A stretch of DNA of 59,203 bases from Snowella sp. (GTDB lineage: Bacteria > Cyanobacteriota > Cyanobacteriia > Cyanobacteriales > Microcystaceae). Positions 26,654-36,036 of this stretch are shown in pieces. The notes beneath the pieces are model-generated. The model searched no databases. It was not told the origin of the DNA and saw nothing but the letters and a program-made list of their open reading frames with translations. The position numbers and the translations under genes were made by a program. The stretch spans positions 68,247 through 127,449 of the forward strand of contig QBMS01000001.1 of assembly GCA_003249095.1 (NCBI GenBank), given 5' to 3'. How positions within the stretch are numbered: position 1 is the first letter of the stretch; every line of letters begins with the position of its first letter.

Positions 26654-28942
26654 TTAGTTAGAAATAGGCAAAAAGAGCGTGTTTTCAATTTCAGCACGAA
26701 CTCCGCGATCGATGACGGCTTCCCGACCGAGACATTCCATTAATAAAATATTGGCAGTGTGATATTGCTCTAACAAATCTTTTTGTTGCCAATTAAATTG
26801 CCAGTCGTGGCCAATATTGCGATGGGTGATCATAATTTGGCGTAATTGCTCTGCCCACGCTTTACCATTTTCTTTCTGCCATTGTTTAAATGGTTCTTTG
26901 TTTTGAGGATCGGGACGTTCAGCGAATAAACTCTGTAGTTCTTCTTTTAATAAAATCTGTGAGGGGGGGATTTTATTGAGGAGATTGGTGAATTTTTGGT
27001 CGAGTGAGAGTGAGAGTAAGAGGAAGAGGTCAAGGTCGAGGTAGAGACAGAGGGAGAATTCGAGGTAGAGATGAAGGTCGAGGTAGTCGAGGCCGAGGTC
27101 GAGTTGGAATTCGAGGTAGAGGTAGAGGTGGCGTATTTTGGGCTGATTTGATTTAATATAAGCTAAAAAAGAGAATCTTTCAGTAATTTGTTCAATATCC
27201 TTAGCTGTATATTCTTCTTCTAAAGAATCGGCTTTAGCTTTTAACCATTGCAAATATTCTTGTAGCCGTTCATCTTCTGCTAAGAGTTGATCCACTGCTT
27301 GCTTCATTAACTGAATTAATTCGGTTGCATCTTCTAGCATTTCTACTGCTAACAAAATCACCTCTCGCCAGCGTTTTTCGGTGAGATGACTGACTAATTC
27401 CCTGAGAGTTTCCGTTGTTGGATTTAAGGTTAATTTTCTGGTTGCAAAATATTCCTGAAAGGTTAAATGGGAAAAAGAATAAATACCCTTAGCCCTAGTC
27501 ACTAATAGCCCATGATTAGCTTCAATAGACCACAAAACATCTTCACTATCCAAGCGCAAAGCTTCGGGATCACTTTTAGCATCAGGTAAATTTTCAATAA
27601 ACTGAGCAATATAGGTTTCTGCTACTTTTTGTTTAAAGAAATAATTTCCCTGCCGAAAGGTTTCTAGGGCAATTAAACTTAACAGATCTTCCTTCCGTTT
27701 AGCCGACAAATTTTTATAAAGTTGATCCCGTTCAATCCCTCGCTTACCGTCCCATCTTTTTAATAAAATATCTACTCCTTCTTCGTATAATTCTGCTCGA
27801 TTCTGGGGAAAATTAGTTAATTCTCCAAAAACTAAACATAACAGCGTTAATAAAAGCGGACTACTTGCTAATTCTTGAATGGGTTCATTGTCAGCCAATT
27901 TTTCAATAAATTTTTCTGCCTTAACGGGATTTTTTGATTGGAACCATTTCGTCACAAAAACCTCTATTTGCTCTTGATCAAAATCCGCCACTTCCACTTC
28001 TCGAAAATCTTGAAACAAATATTCCTTAGCTGCAATTCGACAAGTTATCAAAAATTGATTTTTGCCATAGTGTAAATGATCGGCTAATTGCTGAATTTGG
28101 GAAATAACGCGATGGCTATCTTTTTCTAAAACTTCATCCAATCCATCTAACAAAATTAAGGCTTTCCCATGATTTAAAAGCTTTTCTATGATTTCAGCTT
28201 TAACGCCCGCATCTACAAATTTATGATTAATATAGTGAAGCAATTCAGGTTTACCTGGCTTTTCTGCAAATTCCTTTAAAGACAGAAAAATAGGAAAACA
28301 ATCCGTTCCCAATCGTTCCGCCAAACATTCCATTGCAATATATTTTAAAAAAGTGGTTTTTCCTGCTCCAGGTTTCCCCCAAATCATTAACTTGCGATGA
28401 CCTTGAACCGCCTCTAATCCCGATACTCTTTTTTGTGCTTTACCCCATCCCAACCGCTCAAAATCTGCTAACTTACTATTGAACAAACAATGTAAATCTT
28501 CTAAACCCAAACGTTGCTTGGCAGTAAGATTTTCCAGAATATTAACATCCGTATAAATTTCCCCTAACGCGATGTCCTGCTCCATATCCAAAACCCGCAT
28601 CTTTCCACATTCTTTTTTAACCATTGGTTCAATGCGTTGACGAATATCCGCGATTAAATCCTTAATTTCTAGGTCATCTTCTGTGGATAATTCGGCTTCT
28701 TTAACAATCATTTCTTGCCAATCCAAACCTAATTCCTGACAGATTGCCAGAAAATAATCCTCATCAATGGGATCACCTTTGTATAAATGCTGTCCTATCG
28801 TTTGTCGCACACAACCGACTCGACCTGCTAGAAGATCCTGTGACCACTTTTTACGTTTTATTGCTCTTTTAATTGCCTGAATTCCTACCGAAGAAGCCTG
28901 TAATGTGCGCCGTCCCATCTTGTTTACCATTTGTAAGGTCAA
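26654..28942 (-). CDS. HTH-NACHT NTPase with a low-complexity C-terminal tract (candidate defence STAND protein)
   Basis: This 762-residue protein has an N-terminal XRE-like helix-turn-helix (about residues 20-80; KKWSQDLLAGRVGCVRQTIGQHL), a linker to about 180, and a NACHT NTPase domain with Walker A GKPGAGKTT (189-197), Walker B ALILLDGLDE (261-270), and later FLITCR, SPLLLTLLC and FSHLTFQEYFATRKL motifs that match cyanobacterial NACHT proteins. The C-terminal part (about residues 605-649) is an alternating Leu/Asp/Tyr tract, encoded by a GAGGTA/GAGGTC-like repeat. bNACHT proteins are reported anti-phage STAND NTPases, which makes a defence role plausible, but the HTH could also mean transcription control. 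Confidence 0.82.
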   Translation of the reverse strand: MTLQMVNKMGRRTLQASSVGIQAIKRAIKRKKWSQDLLAGRVGCVRQTIGQHLYKGDPIDEDYFLAICQELGLDWQEMIVKEAELSTEDDLEIKDLIADIRQRIEPMVKKECGKMRVLDMEQDIALGEIYTDVNILENLTAKQRLGLEDLHCLFNSKLADFERLGWGKAQKRVSGLEAVQGHRKLMIWGKPGAGKTTFLKYIAMECLAERLGTDCFPIFLSLKEFAEKPGKPELLHYINHKFVDAGVKAEIIEKLLNHGKALILLDGLDEVLEKDSHRVISQIQQLADHLHYGKNQFLITCRIAAKEYLFQDFREVEVADFDQEQIEVFVTKWFQSKNPVKAEKFIEKLADNEPIQELASSPLLLTLLCLVFGELTNFPQNRAELYEEGVDILLKRWDGKRGIERDQLYKNLSAKRKEDLLSLIALETFRQGNYFFKQKVAETYIAQFIENLPDAKSDPEALRLDSEDVLWSIEANHGLLVTRAKGIYSFSHLTFQEYFATRKLTLNPTTETLRELVSHLTEKRWREVILLAVEMLEDATELIQLMKQAVDQLLAEDERLQEYLQWLKAKADSLEEEYTAKDIEQITERFSFLAYIKSNQPKIRHLYLYLEFQLDLGLDYLDLHLYLEFSLCLYLDLDLFLLLSLSLDQKFTNLLNKIPPSQILLKEELQSLFAERPDPQNKEPFKQWQKENGKAWAEQLRQIMITHRNIGHDWQFNWQQKDLLEQYHTANILLMECLGREAVIDRGVRAEIENTLFLPISN
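26999..27131. repeat. Hexanucleotide-like simple repeat in the NACHT gene
   Basis: On the plus strand the stretch is built from gaggta/gaggtc/gagagt units. It encodes the alternating Leu with Asp, Tyr, Glu or Phe run of the NACHT protein. Units of six bases keep the frame, so the length may vary between strains. Confidence 0.75.
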
Positions 28943-29098
28943 TTGAACTTTAACAAGTTTAACAACTTTAACCGCAACTCAAACACTGGCTTTGACCTTT
29001 TTTCAGGATTTATGGCTCATTGTAGAACTATAGCGGTTATCACTCCACAGTGAACAACCAAACAAGAAAACCTATTTTAAAATTTAGACGAGCAAATT

Positions 29099-29287
29099 AT
29101 GCAAACTCAACTCAAACAACCTCAAACTCAAGCCATCCAAACTCAAGCTATCCAAACTCAACCGATAAAAATTACAATTGATGTACCCAACTTTGATGCT
29201 AATGGCCCCGTCGGCATTATTATTGCGATCGCAGTTCTCGTTAAAGTCTTAGTCGGTAATCAAACAACCCGTTCTCATAAACCCTAA
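29099..29287 (+). CDS. Small Gln-rich membrane protein next to the NACHT gene
   Basis: A 62-residue protein starting at ATG 29099. The N-terminal half is a tandem TQAIQTQ repeat, followed by a hydrophobic segment (GPVGIIIAIAVLVKVLVG) that can form one membrane helix, and a short basic tail. It is divergent from the NACHT gene with a shared 156-bp upstream region. There is no recognised family. Coding is supported by composition and the membrane segment only; it could be a small membrane partner of the NACHT protein or unrelated. Confidence 0.5.
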   Translation: MQTQLKQPQTQAIQTQAIQTQPIKITIDVPNFDANGPVGIIIAIAVLVKVLVGNQTTRSHKP

Positions 29288-29356
29288 AATCTAAAGGCGA
29301 TCGCCGAGTAAACACCATGAAACGCGATCGCCGAGTCAAAAATCTTTAAATTAGGA

Positions 29357-30763
29357 TTAACGAAAAGAACCAATAATATCTCGAACCACAATTTTTTGAG
29401 TTGCTGAATAACCCGAAAAAGTGCGCGTTGCCACAATCTCTACTTCCACTCCTAAACCTGACTTGAGATACTCTTCCTCAATCGGTAATTGACCTAAATC
29501 TAAGGTAAAGCGATCGCCATTTAACTTGACCAATTCATCGGGAATAACCCCCGAATACTTCGTTAAATAATCGGAAACAGGACGAAAACGGGGATCGGAA
29601 CGAGTGATATTATATTTGACCTGAAATTTGGTTGCAATGAGGTTAGATTGATTTGCCTTATCCACTAGGACTAACTTGAGATTTCTACCATTTCCCGTGA
29701 GAGAACTCTCTTCTAAACGAGTCACATCACCCAATAAAATGGCATTGTAAACCAGAAATTCCGTTACCTCATTGCGTTTCTGAGTCGTTCCCTCAATCCA
29801 AACATCCGAGGGCAAACCGACCTTAATTTCCTGTTGATCATCCAGACTCAAGGTGAAATTCTTATCCGCAAAACGATTAAAAGGTTGAGGCGCATTCCAA
29901 ATCAGGAGAAAAGAACGTTCGAGTCTTTCCGTCAGAGCCTCATACTGATCCTCAATCACCGACCCAGGAGCTAACAAGTCCCTAGCACCCTGGCGAGTTT
30001 CCCAACGATTACGGGATAAAACCACACCCTGGTCTTTCATCATTGCCATCGTCACCGAAGCGGTCGGTTTGTCCGGCTCTAGGGGTTTATTGAGATTCAG
30101 CAGGGTTAATCGCCCTGGAAAGCCGTCTCGCCCCGTTAGCCCTGGGGTTCCCTTCACACCGTTGCGACCGTTATAACAGCGAAATTCTTTGGTAGTACAG
30201 CGATAATCCGAGGCTCCGCGATCGCCCGAACAGGTTTCCACCGTCCAGTAAGGTTTCGCGCAATTACAGCCTTCACCCGCATTACCACCTGGCCCCATCT
30301 GTCCCCCTTTTCCGCCCGCCGAATTGACCACAATTTGCCGTAGTTGGGCAGGATTCGTGGAATAAATACTAATTGATCCGCCATTTCCCCCGTCACCGCC
30401 GTTACCGCCATTTCCCCCATTTCCCCCATCGGGAGCCACCAGATCCGTACTGACATTAGTCGGTTGAGTTCCACAATTAGCTGCGATCGCATCTCCGCCA
30501 GGTTTACCATCTTCACCGTTTTTTCCCGCTAAATTTAAAGTCAAAGGCGTTCCATCGGCAAAAATCGTTAAATTATCACTATTGGCTCCATTCGCTCCAT
30601 TTTCTCCCGTTTTACCCAATTGCCCATTCGTCCCAAAAGATTGCCTATTCGTACCTTGGGCAATCCACGAACAATCCTGAGAACTCGGAAGGGGAGCCGC
30701 CGAAATGCCCTGGGGGAAAATCAATAGACTCAAAAAAACTGACAGAGGGGCAAAACGACGCAT
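29357..30763 (-). CDS. Exported collagen-like Gly-rich protein
   Basis: About 468 residues from ATG 30763 (ATG 30778 is also in frame). A signal peptide (RRFAPLSVFLSLLIFPQGISAAP) is followed by several Gly-X-Y or Gly-Gly-Asn tracts: LGKTGENGANGAN, NGEDGKPGGD, GGNGGNGGNGGDGGNGG, and GVKGTPGLTGRDGFPG. Cys residues and the remainder form a beta-rich C-terminal domain of about 250 residues (LLNLNKPLEPDKPTASV to IGSFR). The function is not known; it is probably a cell-surface or extracellular structural protein. It ends about 70 bp from the small membrane protein gene. Confidence 0.75.
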   Translation of the reverse strand: MRRFAPLSVFLSLLIFPQGISAAPLPSSQDCSWIAQGTNRQSFGTNGQLGKTGENGANGANSDNLTIFADGTPLTLNLAGKNGEDGKPGGDAIAANCGTQPTNVSTDLVAPDGGNGGNGGNGGDGGNGGSISIYSTNPAQLRQIVVNSAGGKGGQMGPGGNAGEGCNCAKPYWTVETCSGDRGASDYRCTTKEFRCYNGRNGVKGTPGLTGRDGFPGRLTLLNLNKPLEPDKPTASVTMAMMKDQGVVLSRNRWETRQGARDLLAPGSVIEDQYEALTERLERSFLLIWNAPQPFNRFADKNFTLSLDDQQEIKVGLPSDVWIEGTTQKRNEVTEFLVYNAILLGDVTRLEESSLTGNGRNLKLVLVDKANQSNLIATKFQVKYNITRSDPRFRPVSDYLTKYSGVIPDELVKLNGDRFTLDLGQLPIEEEYLKSGLGVEVEIVATRTFSGYSATQKIVVRDIIGSFR

Positions 30764-30976
30764 AACAAGAAAAATCAATAAAATAGAAAACTTTTGAAGA
30801 CATTTTCAAGATCTAGTTCCTAGACCTATTTTTGTAACTATTTGTTTCCCGATTAAAAAAGCCTGTGGCCATTTCATAAACTTTTTGAAGTTTTTTACAA
30901 CCTCTTGCTTTCCAGATGTCCCCCACAGTCCTAAACTTGACTTGAGAGGTGTTATAGGCAGTCGTGAGGTCTTATT

Positions 30977-32266
30977 TTGAAAAGAGTTTTAGCTATTATT
31001 CTCGGCGGCGGAGCGGGTACTCGTCTTTATCCCCTAACCAAGCTCAGAGCCAAACCCGCCGTTCCCCTAGCGGGCAAATATCGTTTAATTGATATTCCCG
31101 TCAGCAATTGTATTAATTCAGAAATCGTTAAAATTTATACCCTGACCCAATTTAACTCGGCTTCCCTTAATCGTCACTTGGCCCAGACTTACAATTTTTC
31201 TGCCTTCCAGGAAGGATTCGTCGAAGTGTTAGCGGCCCAGCAAACGGCCGATAATCCCCAATGGTTCCAAGGAACGGCTGATGCAGTCCGTCAATACCTA
31301 ACCCTATTTATGGAATGGGATGTGGATGAATACCTGATTCTGTCGGGAGATCATCTCTATCGGATGGATTATAGCCAATTTGTCCGACGGCATCGAGAAA
31401 CTAACGCAGACATTACCCTCTCCGTTGTTCCTGTCAATGAAAAAAAAGCCCCCGAATTGGGGTTAATGAAAATTGATAGCCAGGGAAGAGTGATCGATTT
31501 TGCCGAAAAACCCTCTGGTGAAGCGTTGAAACAGATGCAGGTGGATACGACCGTTTTGGGCCTAACCCCAGATGTTGCCAAGGAAAATCCCTATATTGCT
31601 TCTATGGGGATTTATGTTTTTAAAAAAGAAATTTTAGCCAAGTTACTCCAAGCCAATATGGAGCATACCGACTTTGGCAAAGAAATTATCCCCGCCTCTG
31701 CGAAGGATTACAATCTACAAGCCTATCTTTTTGCGGACTATTGGGAAGACATCGGAACGATTGAAGCGTTTTATGAGGCAAATTTAGCCTTAACTCAGCA
31801 ACCCCAGCCACCGTTTAGCTTTTATGATGAAAAATCTCCCATTTACACTCGTGGACGCTATCTCCCCCCTTCAAAGATTTTAGATTGTAGTATCACTGAA
31901 TCTATGATTGGAGAAGGCTGTATCCTCAAAGCCTGTCGTATTCATCACTCGGTTTTAGGGATTCGCAGTCGCATTGAATCGGGGTGTACGATTGAGGATT
32001 CCTTACTGATGGGTTCTGATTTCTATGAATCTGCGGTAGAAAGGGAATCTAATTTCAATCAAAGTAGTGTTCCTATTGGTATTGGGGCGGGTACAACTAT
32101 CCGTCGCGCCATTATCGACAAAAATGCTCGTATTGGCAAAAATGTGATGATTATTAATAAAGAGAATGTCCAGGAAGCGAACCGAGAAGACGACGGTTTC
32201 TATATCCGTAGCGGCATTGTGGTGGTCATTAAAAACAGAACGATTCCCGACGGAATGGTGATTTAG
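30977..32266 (+). CDS. glgC: Glucose-1-phosphate adenylyltransferase (ADP-glucose pyrophosphorylase)
   Basis: This 429-residue protein makes ADP-glucose for glycogen synthesis. The N-terminal nucleotidyltransferase motif is [41 protein letters not shown], followed by [22 protein letters not shown] and the sugar-binding [10 protein letters not shown]. The C-terminal left-handed beta-helix carries the allosteric 3-phosphoglycerate site (C-terminal [20 protein letters not shown]). The start is TTG (30977), which gives [12 protein letters not shown]; there is no ATG at the right place. A terminator hairpin follows at 32294. Confidence 0.95.
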   Translation: MKRVLAIILGGGAGTRLYPLTKLRAKPAVPLAGKYRLIDIPVSNCINSEIVKIYTLTQFNSASLNRHLAQTYNFSAFQEGFVEVLAAQQTADNPQWFQGTADAVRQYLTLFMEWDVDEYLILSGDHLYRMDYSQFVRRHRETNADITLSVVPVNEKKAPELGLMKIDSQGRVIDFAEKPSGEALKQMQVDTTVLGLTPDVAKENPYIASMGIYVFKKEILAKLLQANMEHTDFGKEIIPASAKDYNLQAYLFADYWEDIGTIEAFYEANLALTQQPQPPFSFYDEKSPIYTRGRYLPPSKILDCSITESMIGEGCILKACRIHHSVLGIRSRIESGCTIEDSLLMGSDFYESAVERESNFNQSSVPIGIGAGTTIRRAIIDKNARIGKNVMIINKENVQEANREDDGFYIRSGIVVVIKNRTIPDGMVI

Positions 32267-32293
32267 GAGAAATTTCAATAATTTTAACGATTT

Positions 32294-32328
32294 GGGGGAA
32301 AATTAAGTTATCCCCCTTTATTTTTTTC
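32294..32328 (+). terminator. Rho-independent terminator after glgC
   Basis: GGGGGA (32294-32299) pairs with TCCCCC (32311-32316), followed by a T-rich run to 32328. It lies 28 bp downstream of the glgC stop. Confidence 0.75.
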
Positions 32329-32425
32329 AAATTTTCTGGAAAAATGGTCTGACATTTGGGCGATCAATCCGCTAAACTACGAAGATAAAGCATAATATTT
32401 TAAGAATAGATCTGTAGCAGAGAGT

Positions 32426-33073
32426 ATGTCAGAGGAGATACGAAAAATGAGTGAACAGACTCCCTATCAAACCCTTGGAGTGACAGAAGATTCTTCCTTT
32501 GATGAGATTCAGGCGGTTAAAAGTCGGCTAAGCCAAAAATACCAGGGAGACAGCCGCGCTTTAGATATTGTCGAGTCTGCCTATGATGCTATTTTGATGG
32601 ATCGTTTGAAGTTACGGCAAGAGGGCAAAATTAAGGTTCCCGATGTTATTCGGTTTCCTGAACGGGCGATCGAGAAGCCGCCGTCTTTGCCGTCGCTCAA
32701 TATGTCGAATTCCCCCGCCTGGATTCAACAATTGGTTGATACTCCCTCTCGGAATGATATTTTGTTGCCCGCAGGGGTTTTTGCGGCTTTAGCGGGAATT
32801 AGTGCTTTCAATCACGATACAACGGGATCTTTTAGTTCGTTACTATTGGTCATCGGCGTTTTTATTACGATTTATTTTATTAACCGCAAAGAAAGAAAAA
32901 TTGGCCGTGCCTTTTTGATCACCTTAGTTGCCCTTTTGTTAGGGGTTGCCTTGGGAACAGGTTTAGCAGGTCTTTTAGGGGCTTCAGGGTTGATGTTTGG
33001 ACTAGCATCGGAGCAAGTTGCTTGTTTTGTTGCTTTTCTATTCTTTTGGATCGCTAGTAGCTTTTTGCGCTAA
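32426..33073 (+). CDS. CPP1/CDF1-like J-domain-like membrane protein
   Basis: About 215 residues from ATG 32426 (32447 is an alternative). The N-terminus is a J-domain-like fold without the HPD motif: TPYQTLGVTEDSSFDEIQAVKSRLSQKYQGDSRALDIVESAYDAILMDRL, followed by VPDVIRFPER. The C-terminal third has three or more membrane helices (ILLPAGVFAALAGI, LLLVIGVFITIYFI, FLITLVALLLGVALGTGLAGLLGASGLMFG). This matches CPP1-like (CDF1, DUF3353) proteins of cyanobacteria and chloroplasts, linked to protochlorophyllide reductase stability in plants. The role here is inferred. Confidence 0.85.
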   Translation: MSEEIRKMSEQTPYQTLGVTEDSSFDEIQAVKSRLSQKYQGDSRALDIVESAYDAILMDRLKLRQEGKIKVPDVIRFPERAIEKPPSLPSLNMSNSPAWIQQLVDTPSRNDILLPAGVFAALAGISAFNHDTTGSFSSLLLVIGVFITIYFINRKERKIGRAFLITLVALLLGVALGTGLAGLLGASGLMFGLASEQVACFVAFLFFWIASSFLR

Positions 33074-33147
33074 TGGGATGGGTGGAACTTGCACGGCGAT
33101 CGCGAAAAAATTAAACGATTGAAATTTTAGAGAAATCAACCATCAGA

Positions 33148-33675
33148 ATGACCGCTCAGTTATTGTCTCTGCCGATACAGTTTAAACAATTTCTAGAAAT
33201 TTGCCCCGTTGGTATTTTCATTATCGATGCCGAGGGTCATCCCTATTATGCCAATCATCGAGCTTTAGATCTTTTAGGGAAAGGCGTTTTGGCATCAGTA
33301 ACCATTGATCAACTGAATGTAGTCTATCAATCCTATCAAGTGGAAACTAATCAGTTTTATCCCATCACCGATAATCCTTTGATTAGGGCGTTACAGGGGG
33401 AATCAACAACTATTGAAGACATGGAAATTCATCAGGGCGGCCAGATTATTCCCCTGGAGTTTTCGGCAGTGCCTATTTATGATGATCAGGGAAAAATTAT
33501 TTTTGCGATCGCAGCTTTTCACGATATTAGCGATCGCCGTCGGCAAGAGAAAAAACAGGAACAACTCAGACAGGAATTAATCCGCAAAAATCAAGGATTA
33601 CAACAGGAAAATCAAACTCTAAAAGCAATAATCGAACGACAAAAAGCTGAAATTGCCCAATTAAAGTCCCCATAA
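33148..33675 (+). CDS. PAS domain protein
   Basis: This 175-residue protein has a single PAS domain: FLEICPVGIFIIDAEGHPYYANHRALDLLGKGV, IEDMEIHQGGQIIPLEFSAVPIYDDQGKIIFAIAAFHDISDRR, then a coiled-coil tail (LRQELIRKNQGLQQENQTLKAIIERQKAEI). No output domain is present, so it may pair with another protein through the coiled coil. cbiD begins 12 bp downstream, suggesting a shared transcript. Confidence 0.85.
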   Translation: MTAQLLSLPIQFKQFLEICPVGIFIIDAEGHPYYANHRALDLLGKGVLASVTIDQLNVVYQSYQVETNQFYPITDNPLIRALQGESTTIEDMEIHQGGQIIPLEFSAVPIYDDQGKIIFAIAAFHDISDRRRQEKKQEQLRQELIRKNQGLQQENQTLKAIIERQKAEIAQLKSP

Positions 33676-33687
33676 TCCCCGTCTCCC

Positions 33688-34797
33688 ATGCCTCAAGCTC
33701 GTTCTGGTTATACTCTCCCTGTTTTTGCCTGTGCTTCGGCGATCGCGGCTCTACGTCATTTAAGGGAAAATTCTTCGATTTCGTCTGTGAAAGTCAACCT
33801 ATTAGAACCTGCTGAAATCGTGGAAATTGCGATCGAACAGGTTGCCAAATTAGAGGAACAAAAAGCGTTAGCGATTACTCGTAGTGATCCAGGCGATAAC
33901 TTAGATTTAACTCGTGATACCCCGATTTGGGCCTTAGTAGAACTCAAAGAGGGCCTTTCTCAAGTCATCATTGAAGGCGGTGAAGGCATTGGAAAAAAGC
34001 TTGATCAGGACGGTCAAGCGGCAATTTATCATTATGCACAACAGTTATTTCAAGGGAATCTAGAACCTTTTTTAAGACCATCAGAAACGATTTTAGTCAC
34101 CCTTATTTTGCCAGAGGGAAAAGCTTTAGCCGAAAGAACTTCTAATGCGGCTTTTGGAGTGGTTGAAGGATTATCTTTATTAGGAACAACGGGGATTTCC
34201 CAACCCCTGAGTGCGCCTCAGCAATTAGAAACTTTTCAAGATGAGTTGATCCAAAAAGCAAAAGAATTTGATTGTTTAGTCTTTTGTGTTGGGGAAAATG
34301 GTTTAGATTTAGCCCGTCAACTGGGCATTAATCCTGCTCAACTAATGAAAACGGCAAATTGGTTAGGACCTTTATTAGTGGCGGCGGCGTTAACTGAAAT
34401 TAATCAGATTTTGCTCTTTGGTTATCACGGTAAATTAATTAAATTAGCAGGGGGAATTTTTCATACTCACCATCATTTAGCGGATGCGCGTCTAGAAATT
34501 CTCACTGCCCAGGCAGTAAAAATTGGATTATCAACTCCCTATCTTCAGCAACTTTTGGTTTGTGAAACCACAGAAATGGCGTTAACAAAATTACGTCTAT
34601 GGGATCAGGAATTAAACCAAAACTGGGTCAAGCAAATCTACCAATCGATCGCCGACACCATTGATTTTCGGTCTCAACGGTATATTTATGAACACACAGC
34701 AAAATCTATTCAGGTGGGATCTATTTTATTTGACCGCGATCGCCATATCCTGGTTCGGAGTCAGCAAGGGGAAATATTAACTCAAAAAATATTATAG
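33688..34797 (+). CDS. cbiD: Cobalt-precorrin-5B C1-methyltransferase
   Basis: This 369-residue protein catalyses methylation at C1 in anaerobic cobalamin synthesis. Motifs are RSGYTLPVFACASAIAALRHL (N-terminal, substrate loop), RSDPGDNLDLTRDTPIWALVEL, and GTTGISQPLS, with LLFGYHGKLIKLAGGIFHTHHHLADAR in the C-terminal half, all typical for CbiD. Length matches the family. It is 12 bp downstream of the PAS gene. No other cob/cbi genes are in the window, as expected because cyanobacterial cobalamin genes are scattered. Confidence 0.9.
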   Translation: MPQARSGYTLPVFACASAIAALRHLRENSSISSVKVNLLEPAEIVEIAIEQVAKLEEQKALAITRSDPGDNLDLTRDTPIWALVELKEGLSQVIIEGGEGIGKKLDQDGQAAIYHYAQQLFQGNLEPFLRPSETILVTLILPEGKALAERTSNAAFGVVEGLSLLGTTGISQPLSAPQQLETFQDELIQKAKEFDCLVFCVGENGLDLARQLGINPAQLMKTANWLGPLLVAAALTEINQILLFGYHGKLIKLAGGIFHTHHHLADARLEILTAQAVKIGLSTPYLQQLLVCETTEMALTKLRLWDQELNQNWVKQIYQSIADTIDFRSQRYIYEHTAKSIQVGSILFDRDRHILVRSQQGEILTQKIL

Positions 34798-34812
34798 AAT
34801 TAAACCCAAAAA

Positions 34813-35937
34813 TTAGGCAGAAATCGCGTAATTACTGGCGGGATCAATCAAATTGAGTAATTCATTGGGGAAAAAAGGGTTCCCGATATAGGCAGACGCT
34901 CCCGACAGTTTTGCCCGAATCCGCTCGCTGATACCATTATTTTCTCCCAAAATAAAGATGGGAACCTCATTCAATGCGCCCGACTTACGACACAGTGAGC
35001 AGAGCTGATAACCACTAATACTTTCCATATCTGCATCTAAAAGAATTGCTTTGGGTTGTTGTCCCAACAGAATTGACAATGCCTTGAAAGGATCTTCTAA
35101 TTGTAGCGATCGGAACCCCCCCGCATCTAGGGTATATTGGAGGATTCTCTGCATTGCTGGGCGATCGTTAACACAGACCACCAGGGGACGATTATCGGTT
35201 TCAATCTCCTGATAGGACAACATTTTAATTTCCCCTGATTTAATCAAAGGGCGCATCAGCAGAGCCAACTGTAGGGTACTCAATTGGGTATGACTCGCAA
35301 TACCGTAGAGACAATCGAGATTTTCCATACATTGACGGAATCCCTTCAGTAGATTGTATCCACGTAGTTCGGCTTTAACTAAAGTTCGGTTGAATTTATC
35401 CCAATTTTCGACCAGGGGACGTTGAAAGGGAGAATTAATTTCTGACTTTAGTTCCCACCAGTAACGAATTTTATGTTTGAGAGGAGTGATCGATTTCTGG
35501 AAGTCTAAATTCAAAAATAAATGATGTAGATTATCGTTTTTATTAAAATCACAATTTGTTTTAGGTAAAGAAAGAATTTGAACTAAAGCTTCCTGGGTAA
35601 ATTGGGTCAGGATCGAGCGAGTTTGTTGGAAAGAAAAAATCTCTTTTTTCCAGAGTTCACAGAGGTAATCATAATCATTATGAATCTTTGGGGGGAGGGT
35701 GATTTTCCTCTTATTAAGATGATTACCCATCAAATAGTTAAGTCTTTCTTCGGGGCCAGTCGCACTATTGGCAAAGTGAATTTTACCATTGCCCAAATAA
35801 ACCTGCCAAGTCACTAGTTCATCAAAGGGATTCTGAACGGTTAATTTCCCTGTTGCTTGGCGATTAACTAGATCATTGAGGAGAGTCGAGGGAATAGCTT
35901 GTCCAGAAAAACGAGGAGTGAGAGCAGTAATGTTCAT
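34813..35937 (-). CDS. PatA-like two-domain response regulator
   Basis: This 374-residue protein has an N-terminal DUF4388-like domain (STLLNDLVNRQATGKLTVQNPFDELVTWQVYLGNGKIHFANS), a helical middle, and a C-terminal receiver domain (about residues 251-370). The phosphoacceptor is Asp301 in AILLDADM. The acidic pocket is reduced (VCVNDRP) and the conserved Lys of the KPF motif is Asn353 (YIGNPF). This is the PatA/PixG architecture of cyanobacterial pili and heterocyst regulators. The receiver may be phosphorylated weakly or not at all. It is convergent with cbiD. Confidence 0.8.
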   Translation of the reverse strand: MNITALTPRFSGQAIPSTLLNDLVNRQATGKLTVQNPFDELVTWQVYLGNGKIHFANSATGPEERLNYLMGNHLNKRKITLPPKIHNDYDYLCELWKKEIFSFQQTRSILTQFTQEALVQILSLPKTNCDFNKNDNLHHLFLNLDFQKSITPLKHKIRYWWELKSEINSPFQRPLVENWDKFNRTLVKAELRGYNLLKGFRQCMENLDCLYGIASHTQLSTLQLALLMRPLIKSGEIKMLSYQEIETDNRPLVVCVNDRPAMQRILQYTLDAGGFRSLQLEDPFKALSILLGQQPKAILLDADMESISGYQLCSLCRKSGALNEVPIFILGENNGISERIRAKLSGASAYIGNPFFPNELLNLIDPASNYAISA

Positions 35938-36036
35938 GATCCTAGTATAACTTTTTTTTGCTTATTTTATAACGATAGATATTACACCAATCAGTGATGA
36001 TTAATCTTTTAAAAAGAGAATCCACCATTGATTATT

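Noticed and set aside
30937-30976. Sigma70 promoter TTGACT upstream of glgC
   Set aside because: TTGACT is present, but no -10 hexamer lies at a 16-18 bp spacing; not reported as a promoter.
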